From: Salinimicrobium nanhaiense
GTDB lineage: Bacteria; Bacteroidota; Bacteroidia; Flavobacteriales; Flavobacteriaceae
Assembly (NCBI GenBank): GCA_012038135.1
Contig: JAAVJQ010000001.1
Location: forward strand, 372,001 to 436,000
DNA: 64,000 bases
Direction of reading: 5' to 3'
Position numbers and translations under genes: made by a program. Each line of letters opens with the position of its first letter. Positions within the stretch are counted from its first letter, which is position 1. Below are positions 36,248 through 44,178 of the stretch, one piece after another. Below the pieces are notes generated by a model. The model had not been told where the DNA came from, made no database searches, and worked only from the letters and a program-made list of their open reading frames with translations.

Positions 36248-36748
36248 ATGGAAAAGTTAGTCAACGATTTTTCTTTTGGATTGTTTTTCTGGCAGATCAT
36301 TATCCTGGTCGTGCTGATCCTTTTATTGAAAAAATTTGCATGGAAACCTATTTTAGATGCTCTTAATGCAAGAGAACAGGGAATTCAGGATGCCTTAGAC
36401 GCTGCTGAAAATGCGCGTAAGGAAATGCAGAACCTTCAGGCAGACAATGAAAAGTTGTTACAGGAGGCCCGTTTGGAGCGTGACAGCATGATCAAGGAAG
36501 CAAGGCAGATCAAAGACAAAATGATTGCCGAAGCTAAAGAAGATGCACAGAGAGAAGGAGAGAAAATGATCCAGCAGGCTAAAGCTACAATCCAGACTGA
36601 AAAGAATGCAGCTCTTGCCGATATCAAGAATCAGGTGGCTACCTTATCTGTTCAAATTGCCGAAAAGGTGATAAGAGAGGAGCTTTCAAGCAAGGCAAAG
36701 CAGGAGAAACTGGTAGAGGACATGCTTGATGATGTTACCTTAAACTAA
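36248..36748 (+). CDS. atpF: ATP synthase F0 subunit b
   Basis: A 166-residue protein with one N-terminal membrane helix (about 8-28, FGLFFWQIIILVVLILLLKKFAWKP) followed by a long charged helix forming the peripheral stalk. The KFAWKPILDALNAREQGI segment is characteristic. It ends four bases before atpH. Confidence 0.95.
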   Translation: MEKLVNDFSFGLFFWQIIILVVLILLLKKFAWKPILDALNAREQGIQDALDAAENARKEMQNLQADNEKLLQEARLERDSMIKEARQIKDKMIAEAKEDAQREGEKMIQQAKATIQTEKNAALADIKNQVATLSVQIAEKVIREELSSKAKQEKLVEDMLDDVTLN

Positions 36749-36752
36749 TATT

Positions 36753-37307
36753 ATGCAAGGAAACAGAGCAGCAGCCAGATATGCAAAAGCTCTTTTGGGC
36801 CTGGCAAAAGATAAAAATGTTACCCGTGAGGTGAATGAGGATATGATCCTCATAAGCGAAACCATCAGGAACAGCGGTGATCTTAAGGTTTTTCTTAAAA
36901 GCCCGGTGATCAAAAATGCAATGAAGAAAAATGCCCTTTTAGAGATCTTTAGATCTGTGAACGGGATGACTTCAGGATTGTTCCAGATCCTTATCGAGAA
37001 CAATAGATTAGATATCCTTCCATTGGTCGCCGATAATTACAAGCGTCTTTACAATGAGTTAAATGGCGTGCAGGTAGCAAAAGTGACCACAGCTATTCCG
37101 CTTACTCCGGAGCTTGAAGCGAAAATACAGCGAAAGGTAAGGGAATTAACAGGAAATGAGGCCAAGATCGAGAATGTTATTGACGAGAGCATCATTGGCG
37201 GATTTATCCTGAGAGTGGGAGACATACAGTACAATGGTAGTGTTGGAGCTCAGCTTAAGAACCTGAAAAGAGAATTACAAAACAATACATACGTTTCAAA
37301 AATTTAA
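36753..37307 (+). CDS. atpH: ATP synthase F1 subunit delta
   Basis: A 184-residue protein with the delta/OSCP pattern: RAAARYAKALLGLAKDK at the start, a helical N-terminal domain and the C-terminal ESIIGGFILRVGDIQYNGSVGAQLKNLKREL. It links the b stalk to the alpha/beta ring. Confidence 0.95.
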   Translation: MQGNRAAARYAKALLGLAKDKNVTREVNEDMILISETIRNSGDLKVFLKSPVIKNAMKKNALLEIFRSVNGMTSGLFQILIENNRLDILPLVADNYKRLYNELNGVQVAKVTTAIPLTPELEAKIQRKVRELTGNEAKIENVIDESIIGGFILRVGDIQYNGSVGAQLKNLKRELQNNTYVSKI

Positions 37308-37352
37308 TTAAAACAGCTGTTGCCCTGGCGCAGCATTTTATTCTAAATAATT

Positions 37353-38933
37353 ATGGCAGAAATTAATCCGGCTGAAGTATCAGCGATATTAAAGAAACAG
37401 CTTTCCGGGTTTGAAGCTAAGGCTTCACTTGACGAAGTAGGTACTGTACTCAACATTGGGGATGGTATTGCTAACGTTTACGGACTGGCAAATGCGCAAT
37501 ACGGCGAGTTGGTGGAGTTTGAAGGCGGACTGGAAGGAATTGTTCTTAACCTGTTAGAAGATAACGTTGGGGTAGTACTTTTAGGACCTTACAAGCAGGT
37601 GAAAGAAGGAGCTACAGTAAAAAGAACTCAGAGAATTGCTTCTATTAATGTAGGAGAAGGAATTGTTGGAAGGGTAGTGGATACTCTAGGTACTCCTATT
37701 GATGGAAAAGGGCCTATTCAGGGAGAGACTTTTCAAATGCCATTGGAGCGTAAAGCCCCTGGGGTTATTTTCCGTCAACCTGTTACAGAGCCTTTACAAA
37801 CAGGGATCAAGGCAATTGATGCCATGGTGCCAATTGGACGGGGACAAAGGGAATTAGTAATTGGTGACCGTCAAACAGGTAAAACTGCCGTGGTTATTGA
37901 TACCATCCTAAACCAAAAAGAATTTTATGATGCAGGGGAACCTGTTTATTGTATATATGTGGCTATTGGGCAAAAAGCCTCTACTGTAGCAGGTATCGCC
38001 AAGACTCTGGAAGATAAGGGAGCTCTTGCTTATACCACTATTGTTGCTGCAAACGCATCAGATCCTGCACCAATGCAGGTTTATGCTCCTTTTGCAGGTG
38101 CTGCAATTGGTGAATATTTTAGGGACACAGGACGTCCTGCCTTGATCGTTTATGATGATCTTTCCAAGCAGGCTGTTGCTTACCGTGAAGTATCCTTACT
38201 TCTAAGACGTCCACCGGGACGTGAAGCATATCCCGGAGACGTTTTCTTCCTTCACTCCAGACTTCTTGAGCGTGCGGCAAAGGTCATTGATAATGACGAG
38301 ATTGCAGCAACCATGAACGATCTTCCGGATGTTCTTAAAGACAAAGTAAAAGGTGGAGGATCGCTTACCGCACTTCCGCTTATTGAAACTCAGGCGGGTG
38401 ACGTATCGGCTTACATCCCAACAAATGTGATTTCGATTACAGATGGGCAGATCTTCCTGACTTCAGATTTATTTAACTCGGGTGTTCGTCCTGCTATTAA
38501 TGTTGGTATCTCGGTATCACGTGTGGGTGGTGCAGCTCAGATCAAGTCGATGAAGAAAGTTGCCGGTACCTTGAAGCTTGATCAGGCCCAATATCGTGAA
38601 CTTGAAGCATTTGCGAAGTTTGGATCAGACCTTGACCCTGCTACCCTTAACATCATTGAAAAAGGTAAGCGTAACGTGGAGATCCTTAAGCAGGCAGAGA
38701 ACAATCCTTATCCTGTGGAGAACCAGATCGCGATCATCTATGCCGGTTCTAAGAACCTATTGAGAAATGTACCTGTAGACAAGATCAGGGAGTTTGAAAA
38801 AGATTACCTGGAGTACCTTGATGCCAAGCACAGAGATGTTCTTGATCAACTTAAGGCAGGTAAGATCAATGATGAGATCACAGATACGCTTACGCAGGTT
38901 GCTAAGGAGCTTTCAGCAAAGTATAAAAAATAG
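37353..38933 (+). CDS. atpA: ATP synthase F1 subunit alpha
   Basis: A 526-residue protein, slightly longer than E. coli (513). The P-loop is GDRQTGKTA near residues 170-178, [16 protein letters not shown] follows, and the arginine-finger region appears in [20 protein letters not shown] short insertion [17 protein letters not shown] near 315 is present. The 32 bases downstream lead into the inverted repeat of the four-helix-bundle cassette that separates it from atpG. Confidence 0.97.
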   Translation: MAEINPAEVSAILKKQLSGFEAKASLDEVGTVLNIGDGIANVYGLANAQYGELVEFEGGLEGIVLNLLEDNVGVVLLGPYKQVKEGATVKRTQRIASINVGEGIVGRVVDTLGTPIDGKGPIQGETFQMPLERKAPGVIFRQPVTEPLQTGIKAIDAMVPIGRGQRELVIGDRQTGKTAVVIDTILNQKEFYDAGEPVYCIYVAIGQKASTVAGIAKTLEDKGALAYTTIVAANASDPAPMQVYAPFAGAAIGEYFRDTGRPALIVYDDLSKQAVAYREVSLLLRRPPGREAYPGDVFFLHSRLLERAAKVIDNDEIAATMNDLPDVLKDKVKGGGSLTALPLIETQAGDVSAYIPTNVISITDGQIFLTSDLFNSGVRPAINVGISVSRVGGAAQIKSMKKVAGTLKLDQAQYRELEAFAKFGSDLDPATLNIIEKGKRNVEILKQAENNPYPVENQIAIIYAGSKNLLRNVPVDKIREFEKDYLEYLDAKHRDVLDQLKAGKINDEITDTLTQVAKELSAKYKK

Positions 38934-38953
38934 TTTTTCAAGTGCTGAGTTAA

Positions 38954-39314
38954 GAGTTATGAGTTATGAGCAAACTGGAAGATAGCCCTGTTAGGATAAA
39001 AAGTTTTCAGTTTGCTTGTGACATTGTTTTCTTTACCCGGTCTTTGAAAAGGCAGAATGAATACGAGCTGGCTTCCCAACTTTTAAAAAGTGGAACGAGC
39101 ATTGGAGCCAATGTAAGAGAAGCACAACGGGGAGTTAGTACAAAAGATTTCAAGAATAAATTCGGTATCGCTTTGAAGGAAGCCGATGAAACGAAATACT
39201 GGTTGGAGCTTATTGAAGCGACATCAGAAAATGATTGTAAAGTTTTAATTGCTAAGTGTGAAGAGTTAATAAGAATTATGGTTTCCATTATAAAAAACTC
39301 ATAACTCGTAACTC
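38954..39314. mobile_element. Repeat-bounded four-helix-bundle cassette (IVS-like) inside the atp operon
   Basis: The left arm at 38954-38970 (two GAGTTAT units plus GAG) and the right arm at 39298-39314 (CTCATAACTC then GTAACTC) are complementary at 16 of 17 positions. Additional degenerate copies extend outward to about 38947 and 39327. The start codon of the enclosed gene (38966) and its stop (39302-39304) lie within the arms. On RNA the arms could fold the whole ORF into one stem-loop, the layout of 23S rRNA intervening sequences. Mobility is inferred; no target duplication is obvious. Confidence 0.6.
38966..39304 (+). CDS. Four-helix-bundle protein (23S rRNA intervening-sequence protein family)
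   Basis: A 112-residue helical protein. The family core is clear: LLKSGTSIGANVREAQRG near residues 40-57 and IALKEADETKYWLELIEA near 68-85. These proteins were first seen encoded in intervening sequences of bacterial 23S rRNA and form pentameric four-helix bundles; their function is unknown. Here the gene stands between atpA and atpG, where no gene normally exists, framed by inverted repeats. The second copy at 62238 shares SGTSIGAN, KEADET and YWL. A link to ATP synthase itself is unlikely. Confidence 0.88.
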   Translation: MSKLEDSPVRIKSFQFACDIVFFTRSLKRQNEYELASQLLKSGTSIGANVREAQRGVSTKDFKNKFGIALKEADETKYWLELIEATSENDCKVLIAKCEELIRIMVSIIKNS

Positions 39315-39334
39315 AAAGCTCATAACTAAAAAGA

Positions 39335-40195
39335 ATGGCCAATTTAAAAGAATTAAGAAGCAGGATCACCTCGGTTTCCTCGACCATGCAGATCACCAGT
39401 GCCATGAAAATGGTGTCGGCTGCAAAGTTGAGCAAGGCCCAGGATGCTATTACCGCAATGCGGCCTTATGCCGAGAAGCTTTCAGAATTGTTACAATCGC
39501 TGAGTGCTACTCTTGACAGCGACCAGACCAGTAAATATTCTGAGCAAAGGGAGGTGAATAATGTACTTTTCGTATCCATTTCCTCCAACCGTGGTTTGGC
39601 CGGAGCTTTTAACTCCAATATTGTCAAGGCTTCCAAATACATAGCCGATCGTGATTACAGCGGGAAGAATGTTGAATTTTTGACCATTGGAAAGAAAGCT
39701 AATGACATTCTTAAGAAGACTCACAAGATCTTTAAGAATGAAACTGCTATCTATGATGATCTAAGCTTTGAAAATGCCTCAGCTATCGCCGAAGAGCTAA
39801 TGCAGCTGTTTGTAGAGAAGAAATTCGATAAGATCGTCATTGTGTACAACCAGTTTGTAAACGCTGCTACCCAGGATGTAAAGACTGAGCAATTTTTGCC
39901 GATCGTTCCTGTGGAAAAGGATGAAAATGTTGTTCTTGATTACATTTTTGAACCCTCTAAAGAAGAGATCGTACTTAATTTGATCCCTAAATCTTTAAAG
40001 ATGCAGATCTTTAAAGCCCTTAGAGATTCTTTTGCTTCAGAACATGGGGCTCGTATGACCGCGATGCACAAAGCAACCGATAATGCTACTGAATTAAGAG
40101 ACTCTCTCAAATTATCATACAACAAAGCCCGTCAGGCTTCTATTACCAATGAGATCCTTGAAATTGTTGGTGGAGCTGAAGCTTTGAATAACTAA
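39335..40195 (+). CDS. atpG: ATP synthase F1 subunit gamma
   Basis: A 286-residue central-stalk subunit. The N-terminus ANLKELRSRITSVSSTMQITSAMKMVSAAKL and the C-terminus ARMTAMHKATDNATELRDSLKLSYNKARQASITNEILEIVGGAEAL are the conserved coiled-coil pair. It is intact despite the upstream cassette, whose right arm ends about 20 bases before its ATG. Its last 17 coding and stop-region bases are repeated 73 bases downstream. atpD and atpC are absent and must be elsewhere. Confidence 0.96.
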   Translation: MANLKELRSRITSVSSTMQITSAMKMVSAAKLSKAQDAITAMRPYAEKLSELLQSLSATLDSDQTSKYSEQREVNNVLFVSISSNRGLAGAFNSNIVKASKYIADRDYSGKNVEFLTIGKKANDILKKTHKIFKNETAIYDDLSFENASAIAEELMQLFVEKKFDKIVIVYNQFVNAATQDVKTEQFLPIVPVEKDENVVLDYIFEPSKEEIVLNLIPKSLKMQIFKALRDSFASEHGARMTAMHKATDNATELRDSLKLSYNKARQASITNEILEIVGGAEALNN

Positions 40196-40264
40196 AGGTT
40201 CAGCTGGAAACAATTGGACGAAGCGATAGCGCAGTCAAATTTCCATTGCTGAAGCTTTGAATAA
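40175..40264 (+). repeat. 17-base direct repeat of the atpG 3' end
   Basis: GCTGAAGCTTTGAATAA occurs at 40175-40191 (end of atpG) and again at 40248-40264. The 56 bases between are not an obvious known element. The arrangement looks like a small insertion or local duplication at the operon end. The gap from 40196 to 40530 otherwise contains only the terminator and a tandem heptamer. Confidence 0.75.
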
Positions 40265-40301
40265 TTAAGCCCATAAAATACAGGCTGAGAATGCCTTTTT
40301 T

Positions 40302-40338
40302 GAAACTCCGCATCACCCGATGCGGAGTTTCTTTTTTT
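40302..40338 (+). terminator. Terminator of the atp operon
   Basis: GAAACTCCGCATC (40302-40314) pairs perfectly with GATGCGGAGTTTC (40319-40331) around ACCC, followed by seven T. It lies downstream of atpG and of the repeated 3' end. Confidence 0.92.
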
Positions 40339-40405
40339 ATAATATACTGGTCCCTCAAATCGGAGAATTTTAGCAGCAATGCTAAAATTCAATTTGTAAA
40401 AATGT

Positions 40406-40451
40406 CTTGGCTCTTGGCTCTTGGCTCTTGGCTCTTGGCTCTTGGCTCTTG
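40406..40451. repeat. Tandem heptamer repeat (CTTGGCT)x6
   Basis: Six perfect consecutive CTTGGCT units run from 40406 to 40447, followed by a partial CTTG. They end about 80 bases upstream of the lipoprotein ATG. Perfect short tandem repeats of this kind can change copy number by slippage. Confidence 0.9.
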
Positions 40452-40530
40452 AAGCAGCGGTCTTAACTCTAAAAAATAAATTGGTATCAAAATTGAAGTA
40501 TCCTCAACTGAACCTTTAATCCCTTACGTG

Positions 40531-41037
40531 ATGAAACCATTATTACTTTCTTTTTCGGCTCTTCTGGTCATGTTAGGCTTCAGCAGTTGCGCCAACGGTA
40601 AACAACTTCAGGAGGAACCGCCAAAAGCGGTGCAGCAGGCATATTATACTTCATGGACAGGCGGAGTAAAAGGAGCGGGTTCAGGGTTTAATCTTTTTAT
40701 TCCGGTTGATAAGGATTCCAAAATTGTGATGGATACAGTTTACTTCCGCGGAAAAAAAGGGGTGCTGGAAAAAGTAGCTTCGGAAGATGGATTATATGTC
40801 GCCCGATTCAAATCTCCTTCAGAACCACGGGATATGGTAATGCATTCCGACCCTAAAAAAGAATATGGCAACAGGCCGCCGGAGATCATTGAAGATCTTC
40901 CTTTTGAACTTGCCCAGGGTGAAGCGGTAGTGCGCTATACCAAAGACGGCGAGGAAAAATACTTCAGGATCAAAAATATTCAGAAAAAGGATTCCCGGGA
41001 AGTGAAGCTAAAAAACCCCGAAAACATTCGCCATTAA
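40531..41037 (+). CDS. Lipoprotein of unknown function
   Basis: A 168-residue lipoprotein whose signal ends in GFSSC (Cys20). The mature part contains YYTSWTGGVKGAGSGFNLFIPV and later EIIEDLPFELAQGEAVVRYTKDGEEKYFRI, predicted to be beta-rich. I do not recognise a named family. The ATG at 40531 is preferred to the GTG immediately before it. It is preceded by a tandem heptamer repeat and followed by its own short gap and a promoter for the flippase, so it is probably a single-gene unit. Confidence 0.78.
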   Translation: MKPLLLSFSALLVMLGFSSCANGKQLQEEPPKAVQQAYYTSWTGGVKGAGSGFNLFIPVDKDSKIVMDTVYFRGKKGVLEKVASEDGLYVARFKSPSEPRDMVMHSDPKKEYGNRPPEIIEDLPFELAQGEAVVRYTKDGEEKYFRIKNIQKKDSREVKLKNPENIRH

Positions 41038-41040
41038 TAG

Positions 41041-41049
41041 TACATTTGT
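41041..41049 (+). promoter_or_regulatory. -7 promoter element of the flippase-dut unit
   Basis: TACATTTGT matches TAnnTTTG(C) except for the last base and lies 24 bases before the flippase TTG start. Confidence 0.5.
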
Positions 41050-41072
41050 GAGGAAATCTCAAGCAAAAAATA

Positions 41073-42527
41073 TTGGCGCTTTTTCAGAAGCTATTTAAAC
41101 AAACCTTCATTTACGGCGTTGCCACTGTGGTACCCAGGATGTTGTCCTTCCTGTTGTTGCCGCTTTATTCGGCCTATCTGCCAACAGAAGGTTTTGGAGA
41201 AGTGGCCATTGTCTTCTCCTGGATGGCAGTGTTTAATGTGCTGCTGGCCTATGGAATGGAAACCTCGTTTTTCAGGTTTTTCCATCAGGAAAAATTTTCT
41301 AAAGAAGTAACGGCAACATCTGCTATTTCATTAATCGGTTCCACAGTAATTTTTCTGGTACTCGCCTTGTCGTTCAGGGAAAATATTTCACTGGCCCTTA
41401 CGATCGCACCTCATTATATCCTGTACGTGATCCTTATTCTGGCGCTGGATGCATTGTCAACCATTCCCTTTGCCTGGCTGCGCGCGAAAGAGAAACCAAT
41501 GGTCTTCGCCGGGATCAAGATCGGAAATGTAGCTGTCAACCTGGGGTTGAATATTTTCTTCATTGTTTATCTTCCGGAATTGGCATCCAAAAATACCTTT
41601 TTTGAGAGCATTTATATTCCCGGTTTTGAGATTGCCTACATCTTCATCGCTAACCTTGTTGCCAGTGGGCTCACCTTGCTGGTGATGCTGCCTTTTTATT
41701 TCAAATTGCCTTACAGTTTCAACAGCGGCCTATGGAAGAAGATGATCAACTATGGCTTTCCCATTCTGATTGCCGGTATTGGGTTCGTGATCAATGACGT
41801 TTTCGATAAGATATTGCTTGGAGAGCTTTTGCCGAAGAACATTGCTAAGTCCGAAGTTGGGGCTTATGCTGCCTGTTATCGTCTTGCCCTGTTCATGACG
41901 CTGTTTGCAACCGCTTTTCGTATGGGAATAGAGCCTTTTTTCTTTAGCCATGCTAAGGAAAAGGATGCGACTAAAACCTACGCTTTAATAACCCGGTATT
42001 TTGTGGTTTTTGGCGGAATGATTCTCGTGACTGTTACCGTTTTTTCAGATATTTTAAAGCTGGTACTCATCCGGGATTCTTCCTATTGGGAAGCCATGAT
42101 CGTGGTGCCCATGATCCTTATCGCCAACCTGTTCCTGGGGGTCTATCATAACCTTTCCGTTTGGTATAAGGTGAGTGACCGCACCAGGTTTGCGGGATAT
42201 ATTTCCATTTTTGGAGCGGTAGTGACGCTGGTGCTTAACTTTTGGCTTATTCCCTACTATAGCTATGTAGGGTCGGCCATTGCTACCATGGCGGCTTACG
42301 GCAGTATGATGCTGCTGTCTTTCTACTTCGGAAGAAAATATTATCCCATCCCTTACGACCTCAAGCGCATCGGGGGCTATCTTTTGATCTCCATAGGATT
42401 TTCAACGGTTTACTTCTACCTTTTTAGGGAAAATTATTACCTGGGAAGTATATTAATCCTTATCTTTTTTGCCCTTATTTATTACGCTGAAAAAGATCAG
42501 TTAAAACAACTTCTGAAGCAGTCTTAA
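41073..42527 (+). CDS. Polysaccharide flippase-like membrane protein (MATE/Wzx superfamily)
   Basis: A 484-residue protein with about 12-14 membrane helices. The N-terminus LFKQTFIYGVATVVPRMLSFLLLPLYSAYLPTEGFGEVAIVFS is the classical PST/Wzx-type opening. It probably moves lipid-linked sugars or a similar lipid across the inner membrane. The start is a TTG at 41073; no in-frame ATG precedes the conserved first helix. It heads a co-directional group with dut, nucleotidyltransferase, TPR, DUF4292 and EnvC-like genes. Lipid II flipping cannot be excluded. Confidence 0.88.
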   Translation: MALFQKLFKQTFIYGVATVVPRMLSFLLLPLYSAYLPTEGFGEVAIVFSWMAVFNVLLAYGMETSFFRFFHQEKFSKEVTATSAISLIGSTVIFLVLALSFRENISLALTIAPHYILYVILILALDALSTIPFAWLRAKEKPMVFAGIKIGNVAVNLGLNIFFIVYLPELASKNTFFESIYIPGFEIAYIFIANLVASGLTLLVMLPFYFKLPYSFNSGLWKKMINYGFPILIAGIGFVINDVFDKILLGELLPKNIAKSEVGAYAACYRLALFMTLFATAFRMGIEPFFFSHAKEKDATKTYALITRYFVVFGGMILVTVTVFSDILKLVLIRDSSYWEAMIVVPMILIANLFLGVYHNLSVWYKVSDRTRFAGYISIFGAVVTLVLNFWLIPYYSYVGSAIATMAAYGSMMLLSFYFGRKYYPIPYDLKRIGGYLLISIGFSTVYFYLFRENYYLGSILILIFFALIYYAEKDQLKQLLKQS

Positions 42528-42557
42528 CCCCATTGTTTCCGAAGAAATATAACAAGC

Positions 42558-42989
42558 ATGAATGTAAAGATAATCAACAAATCCCAGCATGAATTACCGG
42601 CTTACGAAACCGGATCTTCCGCCGGAATGGACCTGCGGGCGAATATCACAGAACCGGTAACCCTGAAGCCTCTCGAAAGGGCTATCATTAAAACGGGCCT
42701 TTTCATTGAACTTCCGGTGGGTTACGAAGCGCAGGTGAGACCCCGAAGCGGACTGGCTGCCAAAAAAGGTATTACCGTACTTAATTCTCCCGGCACTATC
42801 GATGCCGATTATCGTGGTGAAATCGGGGTGATCCTTGTGAACCTTTCCAATGAAGAATTCACCGTGCAAAACGGGGAACGGGTAGCTCAAATGGTGATCT
42901 CCCGCCATGAACACATTATCTGGAAAGAAGTTGACAGCCTGGAAGAAACCTCTAGAGGTACAGGCGGCTTTGGAAGCACGGGGGTTTAG
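42558..42989 (+). CDS. dut: dUTP diphosphatase
   Basis: A 143-residue trimeric dUTPase that removes dUTP and supplies dUMP for thymidylate. All five motifs appear: SAGMDLRAN near 21-29, [12 protein letters not shown] near 62-73, the catalytic-Asp loop [14 protein letters not shown] near 77-90, GERVAQMVI, and the C-terminal [10 protein letters not shown] that closes the active site. Length is normal. Confidence 0.96.
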   Translation: MNVKIINKSQHELPAYETGSSAGMDLRANITEPVTLKPLERAIIKTGLFIELPVGYEAQVRPRSGLAAKKGITVLNSPGTIDADYRGEIGVILVNLSNEEFTVQNGERVAQMVISRHEHIIWKEVDSLEETSRGTGGFGSTGV

Positions 42990-43147
42990 TAGGCAGTGAT
43001 CAGTGCTCAGTGGTCAGTACAAAAAGCAATTATAATTAGCAGAAACCAGAATTATAAAAAAATCAAAATGTGAGATTTGAGAATCATTTATCTAATTACT
43101 CAAATCTAATTTCTCAAATCTAATTTCTCAATTCTAATATCTAAAAA
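42990..43147. repeat. ORF-less degenerate inverted repeat stretch
   Basis: The gap between dut and the nucleotidyltransferase gene holds CAGTGATCAGTGCTCAGTGGTCAGTA-like units near 42995-43019. GAGATTTGAGAAT follows near 43073-43085, and from about 43101 come several copies of CTCAAATCTAATTT reading in the opposite sense. The TTTGAGAAT motif also occurs at the left side of the cassette at 62205. No ORF is present between the arms. Confidence 0.6.
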
Positions 43148-44158
43148 ATGAAGATCATAGTTCCCATGGCGGGTCGCGGCTCGCGGCTTCGTCCACATAC
43201 CCTAACAACACCAAAACCATTAATTCCCATTGCAGGAAAACCCATAGTGCACCGGCTGGTAGAAGACATTGCAAAAGTGCTCGATGAAAAAATAGAAGAG
43301 ATTGCATTTATTATCGGTGAGGATTTTGGTGAAAAAGTAGAGACAGATCTTAAGAAGATCGCACAGACATTAGGTGCAAAAGGAACGATCTATTACCAGG
43401 ATAAACCTCTGGGAACAGGACACGCCATTATGTGTGCCAAGGATTCTCTTGAAGGCCCTGCAGTGATCGCCTATGCCGACACACTTTTTAAAGCCGATTT
43501 TACGTTAGATAAAGAAGCAGATGGAGTGATTTGGGTAAAACAGGTAGAAAATCCTTCAGCTTATGGCGTAGTGCAGTTAAATGAGAAGCGGGAGATCGTG
43601 GACCTGGTAGAAAAACCTGCCGATTTTGTTTCAGACCTTGCCGTTATTGGGATTTATTACTTCAGGGATATTGCTGTGCTTAAAAAAGAGCTTCAGGGAG
43701 TATTGGATAACAACATCATTCGCGGTGGAGAATACCAGATCAATGACGGGATCGAAGCCATGAAAAGCAAAGGAGCGAGATTTGTTCCCGGGAAGGTAGA
43801 TGAATGGATGGACTGCGGAAATAAGCAGGTGACTGTAGAAACCAACACCCGAATGCTTAAATTTCTTCAGAATGATGGAGAAGAGCTGGTGGCTTCAAAT
43901 GTGGAGATAGAGAATTCAGAAATTATAGAGCCCTGTTTTATTGGGGAAAACGTGGTGCTTAAAAATTCAAAAATAGGTCCCAATGTTTCCATCGGGAACG
44001 GAACAAAAATTATAAATTCTTCAGTGAAGAACAGTCTTATTCAGACCTTCGCCGAAGTAGAAAATGCAGACCTCAATAACGCCATGATTGGAAATTTTGC
44101 GAAATTTAATGGGCAATTTACCGAGGTAAGCATTGGAGATTATTCGGTGCTGGAGTAA
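43148..44158 (+). CDS. Sugar-phosphate nucleotidyltransferase with left-handed beta-helix C-terminus
   Basis: A 336-residue protein. The N-terminal nucleotidyltransferase domain has MAGRGSRLRPHTLTTPKPLIPIAGKP (the G-x-G-x-R-L-x-P signature with its Lys) and AYADTLFKADF at the metal site. After about residue 240 short hexapeptide-like repeats follow (NVEIENSEIIEPCFIGENVVLKNSKIG). The layout fits glucose-1-phosphate or mannose-1-phosphate nucleotidyltransferases; the exact sugar is not decided. It likely supplies activated sugar for envelope glycans, next to the flippase gene. Confidence 0.88.
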   Translation: MKIIVPMAGRGSRLRPHTLTTPKPLIPIAGKPIVHRLVEDIAKVLDEKIEEIAFIIGEDFGEKVETDLKKIAQTLGAKGTIYYQDKPLGTGHAIMCAKDSLEGPAVIAYADTLFKADFTLDKEADGVIWVKQVENPSAYGVVQLNEKREIVDLVEKPADFVSDLAVIGIYYFRDIAVLKKELQGVLDNNIIRGGEYQINDGIEAMKSKGARFVPGKVDEWMDCGNKQVTVETNTRMLKFLQNDGEELVASNVEIENSEIIEPCFIGENVVLKNSKIGPNVSIGNGTKIINSSVKNSLIQTFAEVENADLNNAMIGNFAKFNGQFTEVSIGDYSVLE

Positions 44159-44178
44159 ATTTTTCAGTAAAAAAACCT

